From assembly GCA_050251195.1 (NCBI GenBank), contig JBFWNG010000017.1, forward strand, positions 3,765 through 67,764: DNA of 64,000 nt, in the 5' to 3' direction. The position numbers and the translations under genes were made by a program. This document shows positions 41,914-49,861 of this stretch, piece by piece. Under the pieces are notes generated by a model. The model saw only the letters and a program-made list of their open reading frames with translations, had not been told where the DNA came from and ran no database searches. Position 1 is the first letter of the stretch, and every line of letters starts with the position of its first letter. The stretch comes from JBFWNG01 sp050251195. Its GTDB lineage: Bacteria > Bdellovibrionota_B > Oligoflexia > Oligoflexales > Oligoflexaceae.

Positions 41914-41952
41914 GCGAAAAAACCCAGCAATTTCTTTCTAAACTTAGTTAAA

Positions 41953-42023
41953 TTGATCCAGTTTCGGATCAAATTTGAGCTGTTTGATCCGTTTCCGGGT
42001 AGCGTGATCCGTAATCGGATCAA
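41953..42023. promoter_or_regulatory. Cluster of three 8-4-8 palindromes (activator sites, left)
   Basis: Three 20-bp units. 41953-41972 is TTGATCCA-GTTT-CGGATCAA; 41984-42003 is TTGATCCG-TTTC-CGGGTAGC (second arm degenerate); 42004-42023 is GTGATCCG-TAAT-CGGATCAA. They lie between two divergent sigma54-type promoters at distances typical of enhancer-binding proteins. Confidence 0.8.
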
Positions 42024-42086
42024 CGTCTTGCACGCGTCAAAGGCATGCATTTGATTGTCCTTGCGAAACAAACCCTTGAGGCACAT

Positions 42087-42100
42087 GGCATAGGAATTGC
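42087..42100 (+). promoter_or_regulatory. sigma54-type promoter of the response-regulator gene
   Basis: GGCATAGGAATTGC has the GG-N10-GC spacing, with TTGCT at -12. It lies 25 bases before the TTG start of the response regulator, and 64-134 bases downstream of the palindrome cluster. Confidence 0.75.
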
Positions 42101-42124
42101 TGTTCTGCTTATCGGAGGACCGCC

Positions 42125-43585
42125 TTGATTAGCAAACTGCTTATTGTTGATGACGATGCACAGATGATTCGTGATCTTCTCGAAGAGACGTTCGCCGATC
42201 TTTCTGATTTTCAAGTGCGAGCTGTGACAACGACCAGCGAAGCGCTTTCACTGGCTCGTGGCGAAGTATTCCATGTCGTGCTCTTGGACCTCACTTTTGA
42301 AGGTGAGTACGGCAGCTCCGAGGACGGCATTAAGGCGCTGCCAGAACTGCGTAAGAGCTTGCCCGATGCTGAAATTGTTATTTACTCGAACGATGATGAC
42401 CGGGATACCATCGCGAAAACCAGATCGCTTGGTGCTACGAGTTTTTTGGCTAAGCACCACTATTCCTACTCAGACATCGCGACCAAAGTCAGAACAGCGC
42501 TGCAACGAATTGTGGCGAGAAGAAGTGCCGCCGATGACGCAGTCGAGTTGGCTAAGGCTGTTGGCGCAGTTTTCGTTTCCAAGTCCATGGCGCAAGTCTT
42601 TGCGCAGGCCGCTAATCTTCGAAATAACGACCAAATCAACGTTTTGATCACGGGGCCTACTGGCGTTGGGAAAGAAGTTGTCGCTGAGGCCATAGGAAAG
42701 AAGCCAGGCAAGCGGTATTTCGCGATCAACTGTGCCGCTTTGACGGATACATTGCTCGAAAGTGAGCTGTTTGGCCACGAAAAGGGAGCGTTTACCGGCG
42801 CGTCCGCCAGAAAACCTGGCTTGTTCGAGTTAGCGGACGGCGGAACGTTGTTTCTAGATGAGGTCGGCTGTCTGAGCAGAAAAGCTCAAGAAACACTTTT
42901 ACGAGTTCTGCAATCCGGTGAGTTCAAGCGCGTTAATGGCACGAGCAATATCAGGGTAAAGGTCCGGGTCATTTGTGCGACGAATGAAGTTCTGGAAGAC
43001 ATGGTTAAGCAAGATCTGTTTCGTGCCGACTTGTACGAGCGAATGGCAGTGGCAAAAGTCAAAATACCAGCGCTTGCAATGCGGCGCGAGGATATTAGCC
43101 CTCTAGTCATGCACTTCATTGCAAAGCATGGCAAACCATGCCTTACGATTGATCCGACTTGCTTAGATTTTCTTGAGCAATACCACTGGCCGCGTAACGT
43201 TCGGCAGTTAGAGAACAACATCAAACAGATGATCAGCCAATGTGCTGGGAATGAACTAGAAATCGCCGACCTTCCCGCTCGCTTCATGGATGATGCAGTT
43301 CAGTCTGATGCCGCTGGACATAGCGCGTCTTCGGTCATCACGCTTTCGAAAGATGCCTCAGATCAGCACTTCACCTTCGAGAACTCATTTGGCACACCTT
43401 TGGACGAAATCCTGGATAGATGTGCCGCCGCCTACATCCGAGAGACGGCCCAAAAACTGGGGCCAAACGCGTCGGTTCGAAAACTTGCCGCTGCGCTTCG
43501 CGTTCCCTATACGAATTTGCATCGACGCCTCGCCAAATCCGCCACCTCTGCCGAGGAAATTAAGGACGAAGTCGTCGTCGAGTAA
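42125..43585 (+). CDS. sigma54-dependent response regulator (NtrC family), likely conjugation activator
   Basis: A 486-residue enhancer-binding protein. A receiver domain carries Asp55 (VVLLDLTFEG) with DDD at 9-11. The AAA+ domain carries Walker A GPTGVGKE (177-184), the sigma54-contact loop GAFTGA (221-226) and GGTLFLDEVG. A Fis-type HTH (ASVRKLAAALRVPYTNLHRR) ends the protein. Translation starts at TTG with GGAGG upstream. The gene is divergent from the kinase operon, sits just downstream of a sigma54-type promoter and has palindrome clusters on both sides. It would bind those sites and, when phosphorylated by the hybrid kinase, activate its own gene, the signalling operon and the transfer operon. 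Confidence 0.93.
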   Translation: MISKLLIVDDDAQMIRDLLEETFADLSDFQVRAVTTTSEALSLARGEVFHVVLLDLTFEGEYGSSEDGIKALPELRKSLPDAEIVIYSNDDDRDTIAKTRSLGATSFLAKHHYSYSDIATKVRTALQRIVARRSAADDAVELAKAVGAVFVSKSMAQVFAQAANLRNNDQINVLITGPTGVGKEVVAEAIGKKPGKRYFAINCAALTDTLLESELFGHEKGAFTGASARKPGLFELADGGTLFLDEVGCLSRKAQETLLRVLQSGEFKRVNGTSNIRVKVRVICATNEVLEDMVKQDLFRADLYERMAVAKVKIPALAMRREDISPLVMHFIAKHGKPCLTIDPTCLDFLEQYHWPRNVRQLENNIKQMISQCAGNELEIADLPARFMDDAVQSDAAGHSASSVITLSKDASDQHFTFENSFGTPLDEILDRCAAAYIRETAQKLGPNASVRKLAAALRVPYTNLHRRLAKSATSAEEIKDEVVVE

Positions 43586-43594
43586 TTCACTTCT

Positions 43595-43646
43595 TTGATC
43601 CGCTTCTTGATCCGCAGCCGGTTAGCTTGATCCGGTGGCGGATCAA
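43595..43646. promoter_or_regulatory. Right cluster of TTGATCCG palindromes upstream of the transfer operon
   Basis: Three TTGATCCG half-sites at 43595, 43607 and 43627. 43607-43626 is TTGATCCG-CAGC-CGGTTAGC and 43627-43646 is the perfect TTGATCCGGTGGCGGATCAA. They lie about 85-140 bases upstream of the presumed start site of the transfer-operon promoter. Confidence 0.8.
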
Positions 43647-43655
43647 GTTTTTTTT
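43626..43655 (+). terminator. Terminator of the response regulator built on an activator palindrome
   Basis: CTTGATCCG-GTGG-CGGATCAAG followed by eight T bases is a textbook intrinsic terminator. The stem is also the perfect copy of the TTGATCCG operator, so one sequence serves both roles. Confidence 0.75.
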
Positions 43656-43708
43656 CGCTTCAAAAAACTAATGCAAGATTTTCGCGCATTTGCGTCAACT
43701 CGCGCGTT

Positions 43709-43722
43709 GGCACGTCGTGTGC
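43709..43722 (+). promoter_or_regulatory. sigma54-type promoter of the transfer operon
   Basis: TTGG-CACGTCGTGT-GC has GG-N10-GC spacing and the TTGGCACG -24 box. It precedes the first transfer-operon gene by about 85 bases. Confidence 0.7.
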
Positions 43723-43808
43723 GTTAGTAGCTTTGTGTGGCGCGAATGATTGGCCGACAAAAGTCGATTGAGAGCGCAACAAAAATCAACAACGTACTGG
43801 AGGAAAAG

Positions 43809-44099
43809 ATGTTGGATTTATCTCTCTATGGCGCATACCAAGGCATGATTTTCAGCGACAGTGCATACCGCTGCTGTCGCTGTGGCCAAGGTCCGGTAAT
43901 GGGAAGCGACGGCTTCTTGATGTCTCATTGCATGAACTGCGGAAATTGGCAGGGCGCTGCTGAGCCCATCAATCTAGGGTTTGGATGGATGAAGGAGAGG
44001 CTGATCAACCTCTTCAAAAATATGAAAAAGCGCATCTTCAGCACGCCAGCCGAATCGTCGAGCGTTCCGGTATTAGCCGCTGATGGAGGCGGCCAATGA
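43809..44099 (+). CDS. Small zinc-ribbon-like protein, first gene of the transfer operon
   Basis: A protein of about 96 residues starting at the ATG with GGAGG five bases upstream. An upstream in-frame codon lies at the predicted transcription start and is less likely. The middle has two CxxC knuckles, RCCRCGQGPVM and HCMNCGNWQG, the pattern of a zinc ribbon, followed by a basic helix (MKERLINLFKNMKKR). I do not recognise a family. It could bind DNA or protein partners early in transfer. Its stop overlaps the next small gene (ATGA). Confidence 0.65.
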   Translation: MLDLSLYGAYQGMIFSDSAYRCCRCGQGPVMGSDGFLMSHCMNCGNWQGAAEPINLGFGWMKERLINLFKNMKKRIFSTPAESSSVPVLAADGGGQ

Positions 44100-44245
44100 A
44101 TATTCCAGAAGCATTTTTGGAGAAGGTAAAATGGGCGATTTACGAATGGCTCGGTTCCATCTCCGTAAAAGAACTCGCGGAAAATAGAAACCTAGCTGAG
44201 CGTATCGAGCGACTCAGCAAAACACTGCGTGTAGCGACCGCATAA
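44096..44245 (+). CDS. Small helical protein of 49 residues
   Basis: A 49-residue protein with GGAGG six bases before its ATG and an ATGA overlap with the preceding stop. Sequence begins MNIPEAFLEKVKWAIYEW and continues as an amphipathic helix (LAENRNLAERIERLSKTL). No family recognised; the clear ribosome-binding site and tight packing make it a likely real gene. Confidence 0.55.
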   Translation: MNIPEAFLEKVKWAIYEWLGSISVKELAENRNLAERIERLSKTLRVATA

Positions 44246-44262
44246 GGAAAGGAGGAAAACCC

Positions 44263-44487
44263 ATGGGAAAAATAAAAGCACTAATGATGATTGAGCAGGA
44301 GTTTATTGACGTGCTTGAGGCTCTTTCTCCCAAGGAATGTAAGTTCAACTACCGGCTTCTAAGCAAAACAAAGAAGGTTGCGGGTCTTCTCGGGAGGCTC
44401 GCGCGAGCGCGAAAGAGTTTCGAGCACGAAAATCAACAAGAGCAGGAAATCAAAGCCAGAGGGGAGGAAAACCGTGAACAAGGCTAA
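44263..44487 (+). CDS. Small charged helical protein of the transfer operon (74 residues)
   Basis: A 74-residue protein with GGAGG seven bases before the ATG. It starts hydrophobic (IKALMMIEQEFIDVLEALS) and ends in a highly charged coil (KSFEHENQQEQEIKARGEEN). No family recognised. It overlaps the coupling-protein start by 14 bases, so the two are co-translated; a role as an accessory of the coupling protein is only inferred. Confidence 0.6.
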   Translation: MGKIKALMMIEQEFIDVLEALSPKECKFNYRLLSKTKKVAGLLGRLARARKSFEHENQQEQEIKARGEENREQG

Positions 44488-47476
44488 TACGCAGAAATCA
44501 GATATCCCGCTGCCCGCTGCGGTGATTCTTCTCGTCGTGGTTCTCCTGGTAATGGCAAGCATCAACCGTGGCTATAACTGGAATGATATTGGTCTTCAGA
44601 TCGAGGATTTTGTGGACCGTCATGGCGGCATTATCACGGTCTCAGTCCTGGCGATTTTTATGAATGTATTCTCCATCCATACTTATGTGTCGCGATATCT
44701 GTCGTATCGTCGGCAGGGTAGCAGACTTCGTGATTTGACCGGTACACGCGAGAACCCAACGCGTCACCTATGGCGCACGACTATGGTCGTGGTTCTTCTC
44801 AGCGCAGCCTACAGCGCTCTCCTTTATGTGGCGCGGTCACTTTACGGCGTTGTTGTGTCGCCGCTGGAACTGCCTTCGACTGCGCTCTATTTGATGATCC
44901 TGAATATGGCTTTGGCCACGGCCATCGTCACGCATTGGTTCTGGACAGCACGAAAGCGCATAAAGCAAAAGCGTAAAGCTTGCGGGTTCGGAACTGAGAA
45001 GATTCAACTTGAGCCTAATACCATCATGCTTGGTGCCGCATCAGTTGCCAAGGACTCTACCGAAGAAAGACACGTTGTTGTTGATAAGAAATCTCTCAAC
45101 GGCAACATTTTAGTGACGGGAAGTATAGGTAGCGGGAAGACGCAGGGAACGATCCTGCCATACTTTGATCAGCTTCTTGATTCGTTTGATCCCGCCCCGT
45201 CCGTTGTAGCAATTGATCCAAAGGGGACTTTCATAAAGGACGCTTTCAAGATCGCAAAAGCTAAGGGTCAGCGAGGGCGTGTGCTGCACCTTTGTCTAGG
45301 TGGATCGGTGTCGTTCAATCCCATCTATGTTGACGGTGCGCTTAAAAATGGCCGGTTCCTCGATGTTGCCCAGATGATTCGGACAGCAGCTATCAACTTC
45401 TCTGGTCGTCCATCCGGCGACTCTCAGTTCTGGGAGCAGTCAGCCTTTAACCTCACTAAAAACGCTCTGGTCTACGTTGCGGCAGTTCATGGTTACTATA
45501 CGCTCAACGATCTTTACACAGCCATGAATGACGCCGTCGACGACAACGCTGCATCAAAGCTTGAAGCGGCCCTTCGTGAGGGCAAATTTACAACGGAAGA
45601 AGCGGTCAACATACGCCACGCTCTTAGCTATTTCTCTCAAGAGTTCCGAAACTTCGATCCAAAAGTGAAGACGGGTATCTTGGCCACGGCGACGTCGTTT
45701 TTGAACCAGTTCCAGGAATTTCAAGCGAGCCAGATCTTTTGTCCGCCGAAAAATCGGCGAACGATTCAATCAATGGATGAGGTCGTGGACGAGGGGCTGT
45801 TTCTCTTCTTCGACATTGACAATCCAGGTCTGGCGCGGGCTCTCGGAACGTTTATCAAACTGCATTACCAGCAATCCATTCTAAGACGTCTTACAGACGA
45901 AAATCGCGGCAAGGTTAGGCCGGCAGTTTTGATTATCGACGAATACCAAGACGTGGTCTCGTCAGGCTATGGCTCGATGCTCGGCGATGACCGTTTTCTA
46001 GCGAAAAGTCGGGAAGCGAACGCCATCACTATCGTCGCTACGCAAAGTTTAAGCTCGCTTGAAAATAGTCTAGGCAGAAAAGAAGCAGCGAGAGAACTCT
46101 GCCAGAATTTTCGAACACGCATAGCCCTGCACTCAACGGACCTTCTTACGATCAATACGTTTAAGGAACTTGTAGGAGAAGAAGATCGAGAAAAAAAATC
46201 ACACAGCTATTCCGAACTTTCGCATAACACGACAAAGAACTATGTCACCGGCAGCTTTGAGGCAGACAATGCGAATATTTCGGAGTCAATCAGCACTGCT
46301 GTTCACAGAGAGTCAATTGTAACCGGCAAAGAGTTCTCCGAGCTTGGGGCATTTGAAGCATTGTCGCTCGTCTATGACGGCTTTAAGACCAGTTTTTCGC
46401 GGCTCTATCTAAAGCCTCATTTTCTTGGCAAAGAGCGCAAAAATCACGCTGAGCTTAAGAAGATCCTTGCAGCGGGAAGCGCTGGGATCTTACTTGCGAT
46501 CTCTTCTTTTCAGATGGCCATGGCGTTTCCAAACGTCTGTGATGTGGTGAAGCAACCGGCCTTCTCGTCTTGCCTTCAATACAAAATTGCCTCGTGCATG
46601 TGTCCTGGCACGCCGCCGCGACCGTGCGCGAGTTTCAGCTACTATGTGCCTGAGACTTATGTCGAGGTGACAGGAGAGCGAGGCAGCACCAAGTTTCATG
46701 GCCTGCCGGGCGTTGAAGCGCAGCTTTCAAACCTGCACACAACGGCTCTGCCTTTCGGAACGGAGGGTAGCGACTTTGAGGCATTTCAGGCTCGCACTCT
46801 GCCAGTTCCATTCGGGCCTACTATTTTTGAAGCGTTGCCTTGCTCCAATGGTCTCAGAGAGGCGAGTTGCTTTGGCGCAATGAGCGAGCACTTGGGGAGT
46901 AACTGGTCTACTGGCGCACCCGACTTAAGGCAGCCAAGTCACCTCTTGTGGGCATCCAATCCTAAGGCCTGTCTTCTAGTCGGCGCCGCAAGGTCCATCA
47001 CTGGTGGTGGAGAGGCCGGTTATAGTCACGGAAGCGCTATGTGTAGCGTTCCAATGGAAGGACTAACCCAATATCCACCGTCTGCTCATTCCGCGTGCAA
47101 CGGCTGGGGTGTCTTTTATCCCAGGGTTGGCATGTATGACGGTCCAAGCCAAACAACGGCAGCTTTGATGGTCGCCTCGCGCATGAAAAGTCTCTCGTCC
47201 GAGGTCTTTCAATCGGCACCGGCTTCCCCAGATGAAAAATGGCAGATGATTTTACCCTCCGGGTCGCAGTGCTTTCGCGAGGGGCAAAATGTCGCCATGA
47301 CGGAAACAGTTGGTCTCGCTAATGATCGAGGTCGGCTCCAAGGGCGCCCGAAGGACTATCTTTTCGTGGTCTGGAGGCGTGTGAGTTGCTGCAAGGACTA
47401 CTCGGATGTTCCAGCGGCTGCGGCGGTTCTTGCCGGAATGCAGGCGGCTTGCCAAGGCTTAGGAGGTGCGAATTGA
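44474..47476 (+). CDS. Type IV coupling protein (VirD4/TraD-like) fused to TraU
   Basis: One 1000-residue open frame from GTG 44474 (GGGAGG upstream). Residues 1-160 have four membrane helices. Residues about 190-600 form the coupling-protein ATPase: Walker A GSIGSGKT (216-223), SFNPIYVD, VLIIDEYQDV (about 485), ANAITIVATQSLSSLE. Residues about 664-684 form a signal-peptide-like helix (ILAAGSAGILLAISSFQMAM) ending AMA. Residues 685-1000 are TraU-like: FPNVCD, ACNGWGVFYPRVGMYDGPSQ, WQMILPSGSQCF, YLFVVWRRVSCC. No start codon precedes the TraU part that would keep its signal helix, so it must be made as a fusion. Signal peptidase may cut it in the periplasm. Topology fits, with the ATPase inside and TraU outside. 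Confidence 0.85.
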   Translation: MNKANTQKSDIPLPAAVILLVVVLLVMASINRGYNWNDIGLQIEDFVDRHGGIITVSVLAIFMNVFSIHTYVSRYLSYRRQGSRLRDLTGTRENPTRHLWRTTMVVVLLSAAYSALLYVARSLYGVVVSPLELPSTALYLMILNMALATAIVTHWFWTARKRIKQKRKACGFGTEKIQLEPNTIMLGAASVAKDSTEERHVVVDKKSLNGNILVTGSIGSGKTQGTILPYFDQLLDSFDPAPSVVAIDPKGTFIKDAFKIAKAKGQRGRVLHLCLGGSVSFNPIYVDGALKNGRFLDVAQMIRTAAINFSGRPSGDSQFWEQSAFNLTKNALVYVAAVHGYYTLNDLYTAMNDAVDDNAASKLEAALREGKFTTEEAVNIRHALSYFSQEFRNFDPKVKTGILATATSFLNQFQEFQASQIFCPPKNRRTIQSMDEVVDEGLFLFFDIDNPGLARALGTFIKLHYQQSILRRLTDENRGKVRPAVLIIDEYQDVVSSGYGSMLGDDRFLAKSREANAITIVATQSLSSLENSLGRKEAARELCQNFRTRIALHSTDLLTINTFKELVGEEDREKKSHSYSELSHNTTKNYVTGSFEADNANISESISTAVHRESIVTGKEFSELGAFEALSLVYDGFKTSFSRLYLKPHFLGKERKNHAELKKILAAGSAGILLAISSFQMAMAFPNVCDVVKQPAFSSCLQYKIASCMCPGTPPRPCASFSYYVPETYVEVTGERGSTKFHGLPGVEAQLSNLHTTALPFGTEGSDFEAFQARTLPVPFGPTIFEALPCSNGLREASCFGAMSEHLGSNWSTGAPDLRQPSHLLWASNPKACLLVGAARSITGGGEAGYSHGSAMCSVPMEGLTQYPPSAHSACNGWGVFYPRVGMYDGPSQTTAALMVASRMKSLSSEVFQSAPASPDEKWQMILPSGSQCFREGQNVAMTETVGLANDRGRLQGRPKDYLFVVWRRVSCCKDYSDVPAAAAVLAGMQAACQGLGGAN

Positions 47477-48624
47477 CGACAGCGCATATGGAACAAGCTG
47501 CGATATCGCCTTATGTGGAACTGTTTCGCACATGCGTGACGGCAGCATATGAAGCGGGCGCGAGTGACATTCATATTGAACCAACAAGAAATGGTATCGA
47601 CATCCGGTTTCGAGTATTTGGCGACATGCGTCAACCATGGAAGACCCTCGGGGCTGAACACAGGCATAGCTTTACTGTCTCAGTGAAGAAAGAAACCAGA
47701 TTAGCCATAGGGGTGAGTGGGCGCCCGCAGGATTCCAGATGCAACGTGGAAGGCGTTCCCGTCGATCTGCGTGTCAATCTTCTTCCCACGCTTTTCGGGG
47801 AAAAAATTGTGCTCAGAATTCTCGACGCTGGCCGCGAATTTGGCATCGAAAATCTAGGTATTCCTGAATCAACTCTTTCGGATCTGTTGGCGGCACTTAA
47901 CTACCGTAATGGCGTTGTCTTGATTTCTGGCCCTACGGGCAGCGGAAAAACAACAACACTCTACAGCCTTCTTTGCGCGGTTGATCGTTCAAGGAAGAAC
48001 GTCGTCACGCTTGAAGATCCCATCGAATACACGATAGCGGGGATCAACCAAGTAAGAATCGACGCCAAGGTAAACTTCGCTTCAGCGCTTAGGGCCGTCT
48101 TGCGTCAAGACCCCGACGTCATCTTGATTGGGGAAATCAGAGATGAAGAGACCGCTTCGTTAGCTTTTAAAGCGGCAGCGACGGGCCATTTGGTCCTTTC
48201 CACCGTTCATGCGAATGGTGCGACGGAGGTTATTGGCCGTTTGCTCAATCTTGGCATCGACAAGGATTCACTGAGAGAAAATCTGCGCTTCTCGGCAGCT
48301 CAACGTCTTGTGCCGAAACTTTGCAAAGATTGCTCGACACTAGCGCCTTCAGAGGTCGCGATGGCGGCAATATCTGAAATGCCACATCAGTTGAAGAGTA
48401 ACACCCCAATGTTTCGCATCAAGAGCGAGTCGGGCTGTTCCAAATGTCATGGCGGTATTATTGGCCGCGTTCCGGCCATTGAATATCTGACCAAGACCAA
48501 AATTATGACCTACCTCGCGGGTTGCGATGGTGGAGCAAAGCTCGTCCAGTCACTTCAAGATGCAGCTCATGAGCTGGCCGTTCGTGGTGACATTGACGTG
48601 CGGGAGGTAAAGGCCATTGGATAA
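47473..48624 (+). CDS. GspE/PilB-like secretion ATPase of the transfer operon
   Basis: A protein of about 383 residues. Translation starts at TTG overlapping the TraU stop, with AGGAGG upstream. It has SDIHIEP near the N-terminus, Walker A GPTGSGKTTTLYSLL (about 153), Asp-box VVTLEDPIEYTI, Walker B DPDVILIGEIRDEETA, His box GHLVLSTVHAN and a C-terminal tetracysteine pair (CKDCS at about 282, CSKCHGG at about 321), as in GspE and PilB. Such ATPases power pilus or secretion assembly. F-type systems normally lack a VirB11-like ATPase, so its presence next to TraC is unusual. It could drive a modified pilus. Confidence 0.88.
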   Translation: MTTAHMEQAAISPYVELFRTCVTAAYEAGASDIHIEPTRNGIDIRFRVFGDMRQPWKTLGAEHRHSFTVSVKKETRLAIGVSGRPQDSRCNVEGVPVDLRVNLLPTLFGEKIVLRILDAGREFGIENLGIPESTLSDLLAALNYRNGVVLISGPTGSGKTTTLYSLLCAVDRSRKNVVTLEDPIEYTIAGINQVRIDAKVNFASALRAVLRQDPDVILIGEIRDEETASLAFKAAATGHLVLSTVHANGATEVIGRLLNLGIDKDSLRENLRFSAAQRLVPKLCKDCSTLAPSEVAMAAISEMPHQLKSNTPMFRIKSESGCSKCHGGIIGRVPAIEYLTKTKIMTYLAGCDGGAKLVQSLQDAAHELAVRGDIDVREVKAIG

Positions 48625-49411
48625 GAAAACCGCTATCAAAGTAGCTGCTACCGTGTGGCTCTTCGCCGCTACGGCGAACGCCGATGGTTTTCAATACTTT
48701 GAAGAAGGCATCAACTTTTGGGGCAGAGAAGCAAAGCAGGTTAAAGAGCAGTCAAAGCCTTCTCAAGAACCACAAAAAACGGAAACGTCGATCTCAGCAA
48801 AGGAGGAAAAAGACGACAAAAAAAAGCAACATTTCGATTGGAAGGCGCAGCTTGATCCTGCAAACGAAGAGTTCTTCCGCGAGGGCGAATACATTCCGCC
48901 AGCAGCGTTTATGGAACTTGTACGAAACCCAACAGATCAAAATATCCGCATGTGGTTTTCCTACGTCGAGAAAAAGAATGCCCTTGCAGAACGCCTAGCG
49001 CAGAGGATGCAAGAATATACGCGGGATAATCAAGTCATATTTTTAAAGGAGGCGAAAACAACGATAGCACAAAAAATAAATCAACTTCCAATTCCAGACG
49101 ATGATTTTGAACGTTACCGATTCAGGATGTATTTCGATTCAACCTGCCCGCACTGCCAGAAGATGTTTGCGACCCTAAATGATCTCCAAGATCGAGGGTA
49201 CTTCGTCGAAGCAAGGCAAGTGGACCGAGGCTCGCTTCAACACATTAAGTCCTTGGTGCCGATTGTGGCGGCATCAAGCGACGAGGTGAAGAAGTTTAAC
49301 GTAAGCGCCGTGCCTCTACTTCTCGTTGGCGATCTAAAAAATAAGTCCGTCTATAAACAGACGGGATTTGCTACGCCCGAAGATGTACTGGCCGGATTAA
49401 GAGCAAAGTAA
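48617..49411 (+). CDS. TraF-like thioredoxin-fold conjugation protein
   Basis: A 264-residue secreted protein starting at TTG with GGGAGG upstream. The signal peptide ends TANA. A charged linker leads to a helical segment and a C-terminal thioredoxin-fold domain with MYFDSTCPHCQKMFATL (CPHC at about 177-180) and a cis-Pro-like SAVPLLLVG. In F plasmids TraF is a periplasmic DsbC-like protein that helps fold disulfide-rich transfer proteins such as TraU and TraN. The cysteine-rich TraU domain directly upstream is a sensible client. It overlaps the ATPase stop by eight bases. Confidence 0.8.
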   Translation: MDKKTAIKVAATVWLFAATANADGFQYFEEGINFWGREAKQVKEQSKPSQEPQKTETSISAKEEKDDKKKQHFDWKAQLDPANEEFFREGEYIPPAAFMELVRNPTDQNIRMWFSYVEKKNALAERLAQRMQEYTRDNQVIFLKEAKTTIAQKINQLPIPDDDFERYRFRMYFDSTCPHCQKMFATLNDLQDRGYFVEARQVDRGSLQHIKSLVPIVAASSDEVKKFNVSAVPLLLVGDLKNKSVYKQTGFATPEDVLAGLRAK

Positions 49412-49432
49412 CAACCCACAAAGGGAGAATTT

Positions 49433-49849
49433 ATGACGGCAACTTGTATGCCGGGAGCACCTTGTTGCCCGGAAAATCTAAAAAGTAGTGCAAAAGGCGA
49501 AGGTCCAAAGTTTTGGATCTGGATTCTGGTAACGCTCGGACTTATTGCAGCGGCTCTTTGGTTTATGGCGCCAGAGGTTTTTGCCCAAGGACAACTTCCT
49601 GGCTCAGATGCCAGCGACAAGCTTGAAGCTGCGGGAACTTTGCTGCGACTTCTCGACACGGCCCTCTTCAAATGGGGAGCACGGATTTTTGCCGGTATCT
49701 GCATCATGTCGGCGGCCTGGTCGCTCAAAGAGCAGCGCTTTGGTGTTGCGATTATCTGCATCGTCGGCGCCTTGATCTTCGGTACTGCACCAACATGGGT
49801 GAAGAACATCTTCTCGATTGGTACAGGCGATAGCATCTTTGGAAACTAA
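49433..49849 (+). CDS. VirB2/TrbC-like conjugative pilin
   Basis: A 138-residue pilin-like protein with GGGAG upstream of the ATG. After a long positively charged start comes a hydrophobic signal segment ending AxA (PEVFA, about residue 48). Then two membrane helices (DTALFKWGARIFAGICIMSA and FGVAIICIVGALIFGT) are separated by a short loop, the VirB2/TraA-type pilin pattern. The first twelve residues carry three cysteines (TCMPGAPCC), which is odd for a pilin leader and might bind metal or be removed. It directly precedes traL, traE, traK. Confidence 0.75.
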   Translation: MTATCMPGAPCCPENLKSSAKGEGPKFWIWILVTLGLIAAALWFMAPEVFAQGQLPGSDASDKLEAAGTLLRLLDTALFKWGARIFAGICIMSAAWSLKEQRFGVAIICIVGALIFGTAPTWVKNIFSIGTGDSIFGN

Positions 49850-49861
49850 AGGGAGGCTCGT

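Noticed and set aside
43737..43808. An extended N-terminus for the zinc-ribbon protein from an upstream start
   Set aside because: It would begin at the predicted sigma54 transcription start with no ribosome-binding site, whereas the ATG at 43809 has GGAGG at good spacing.
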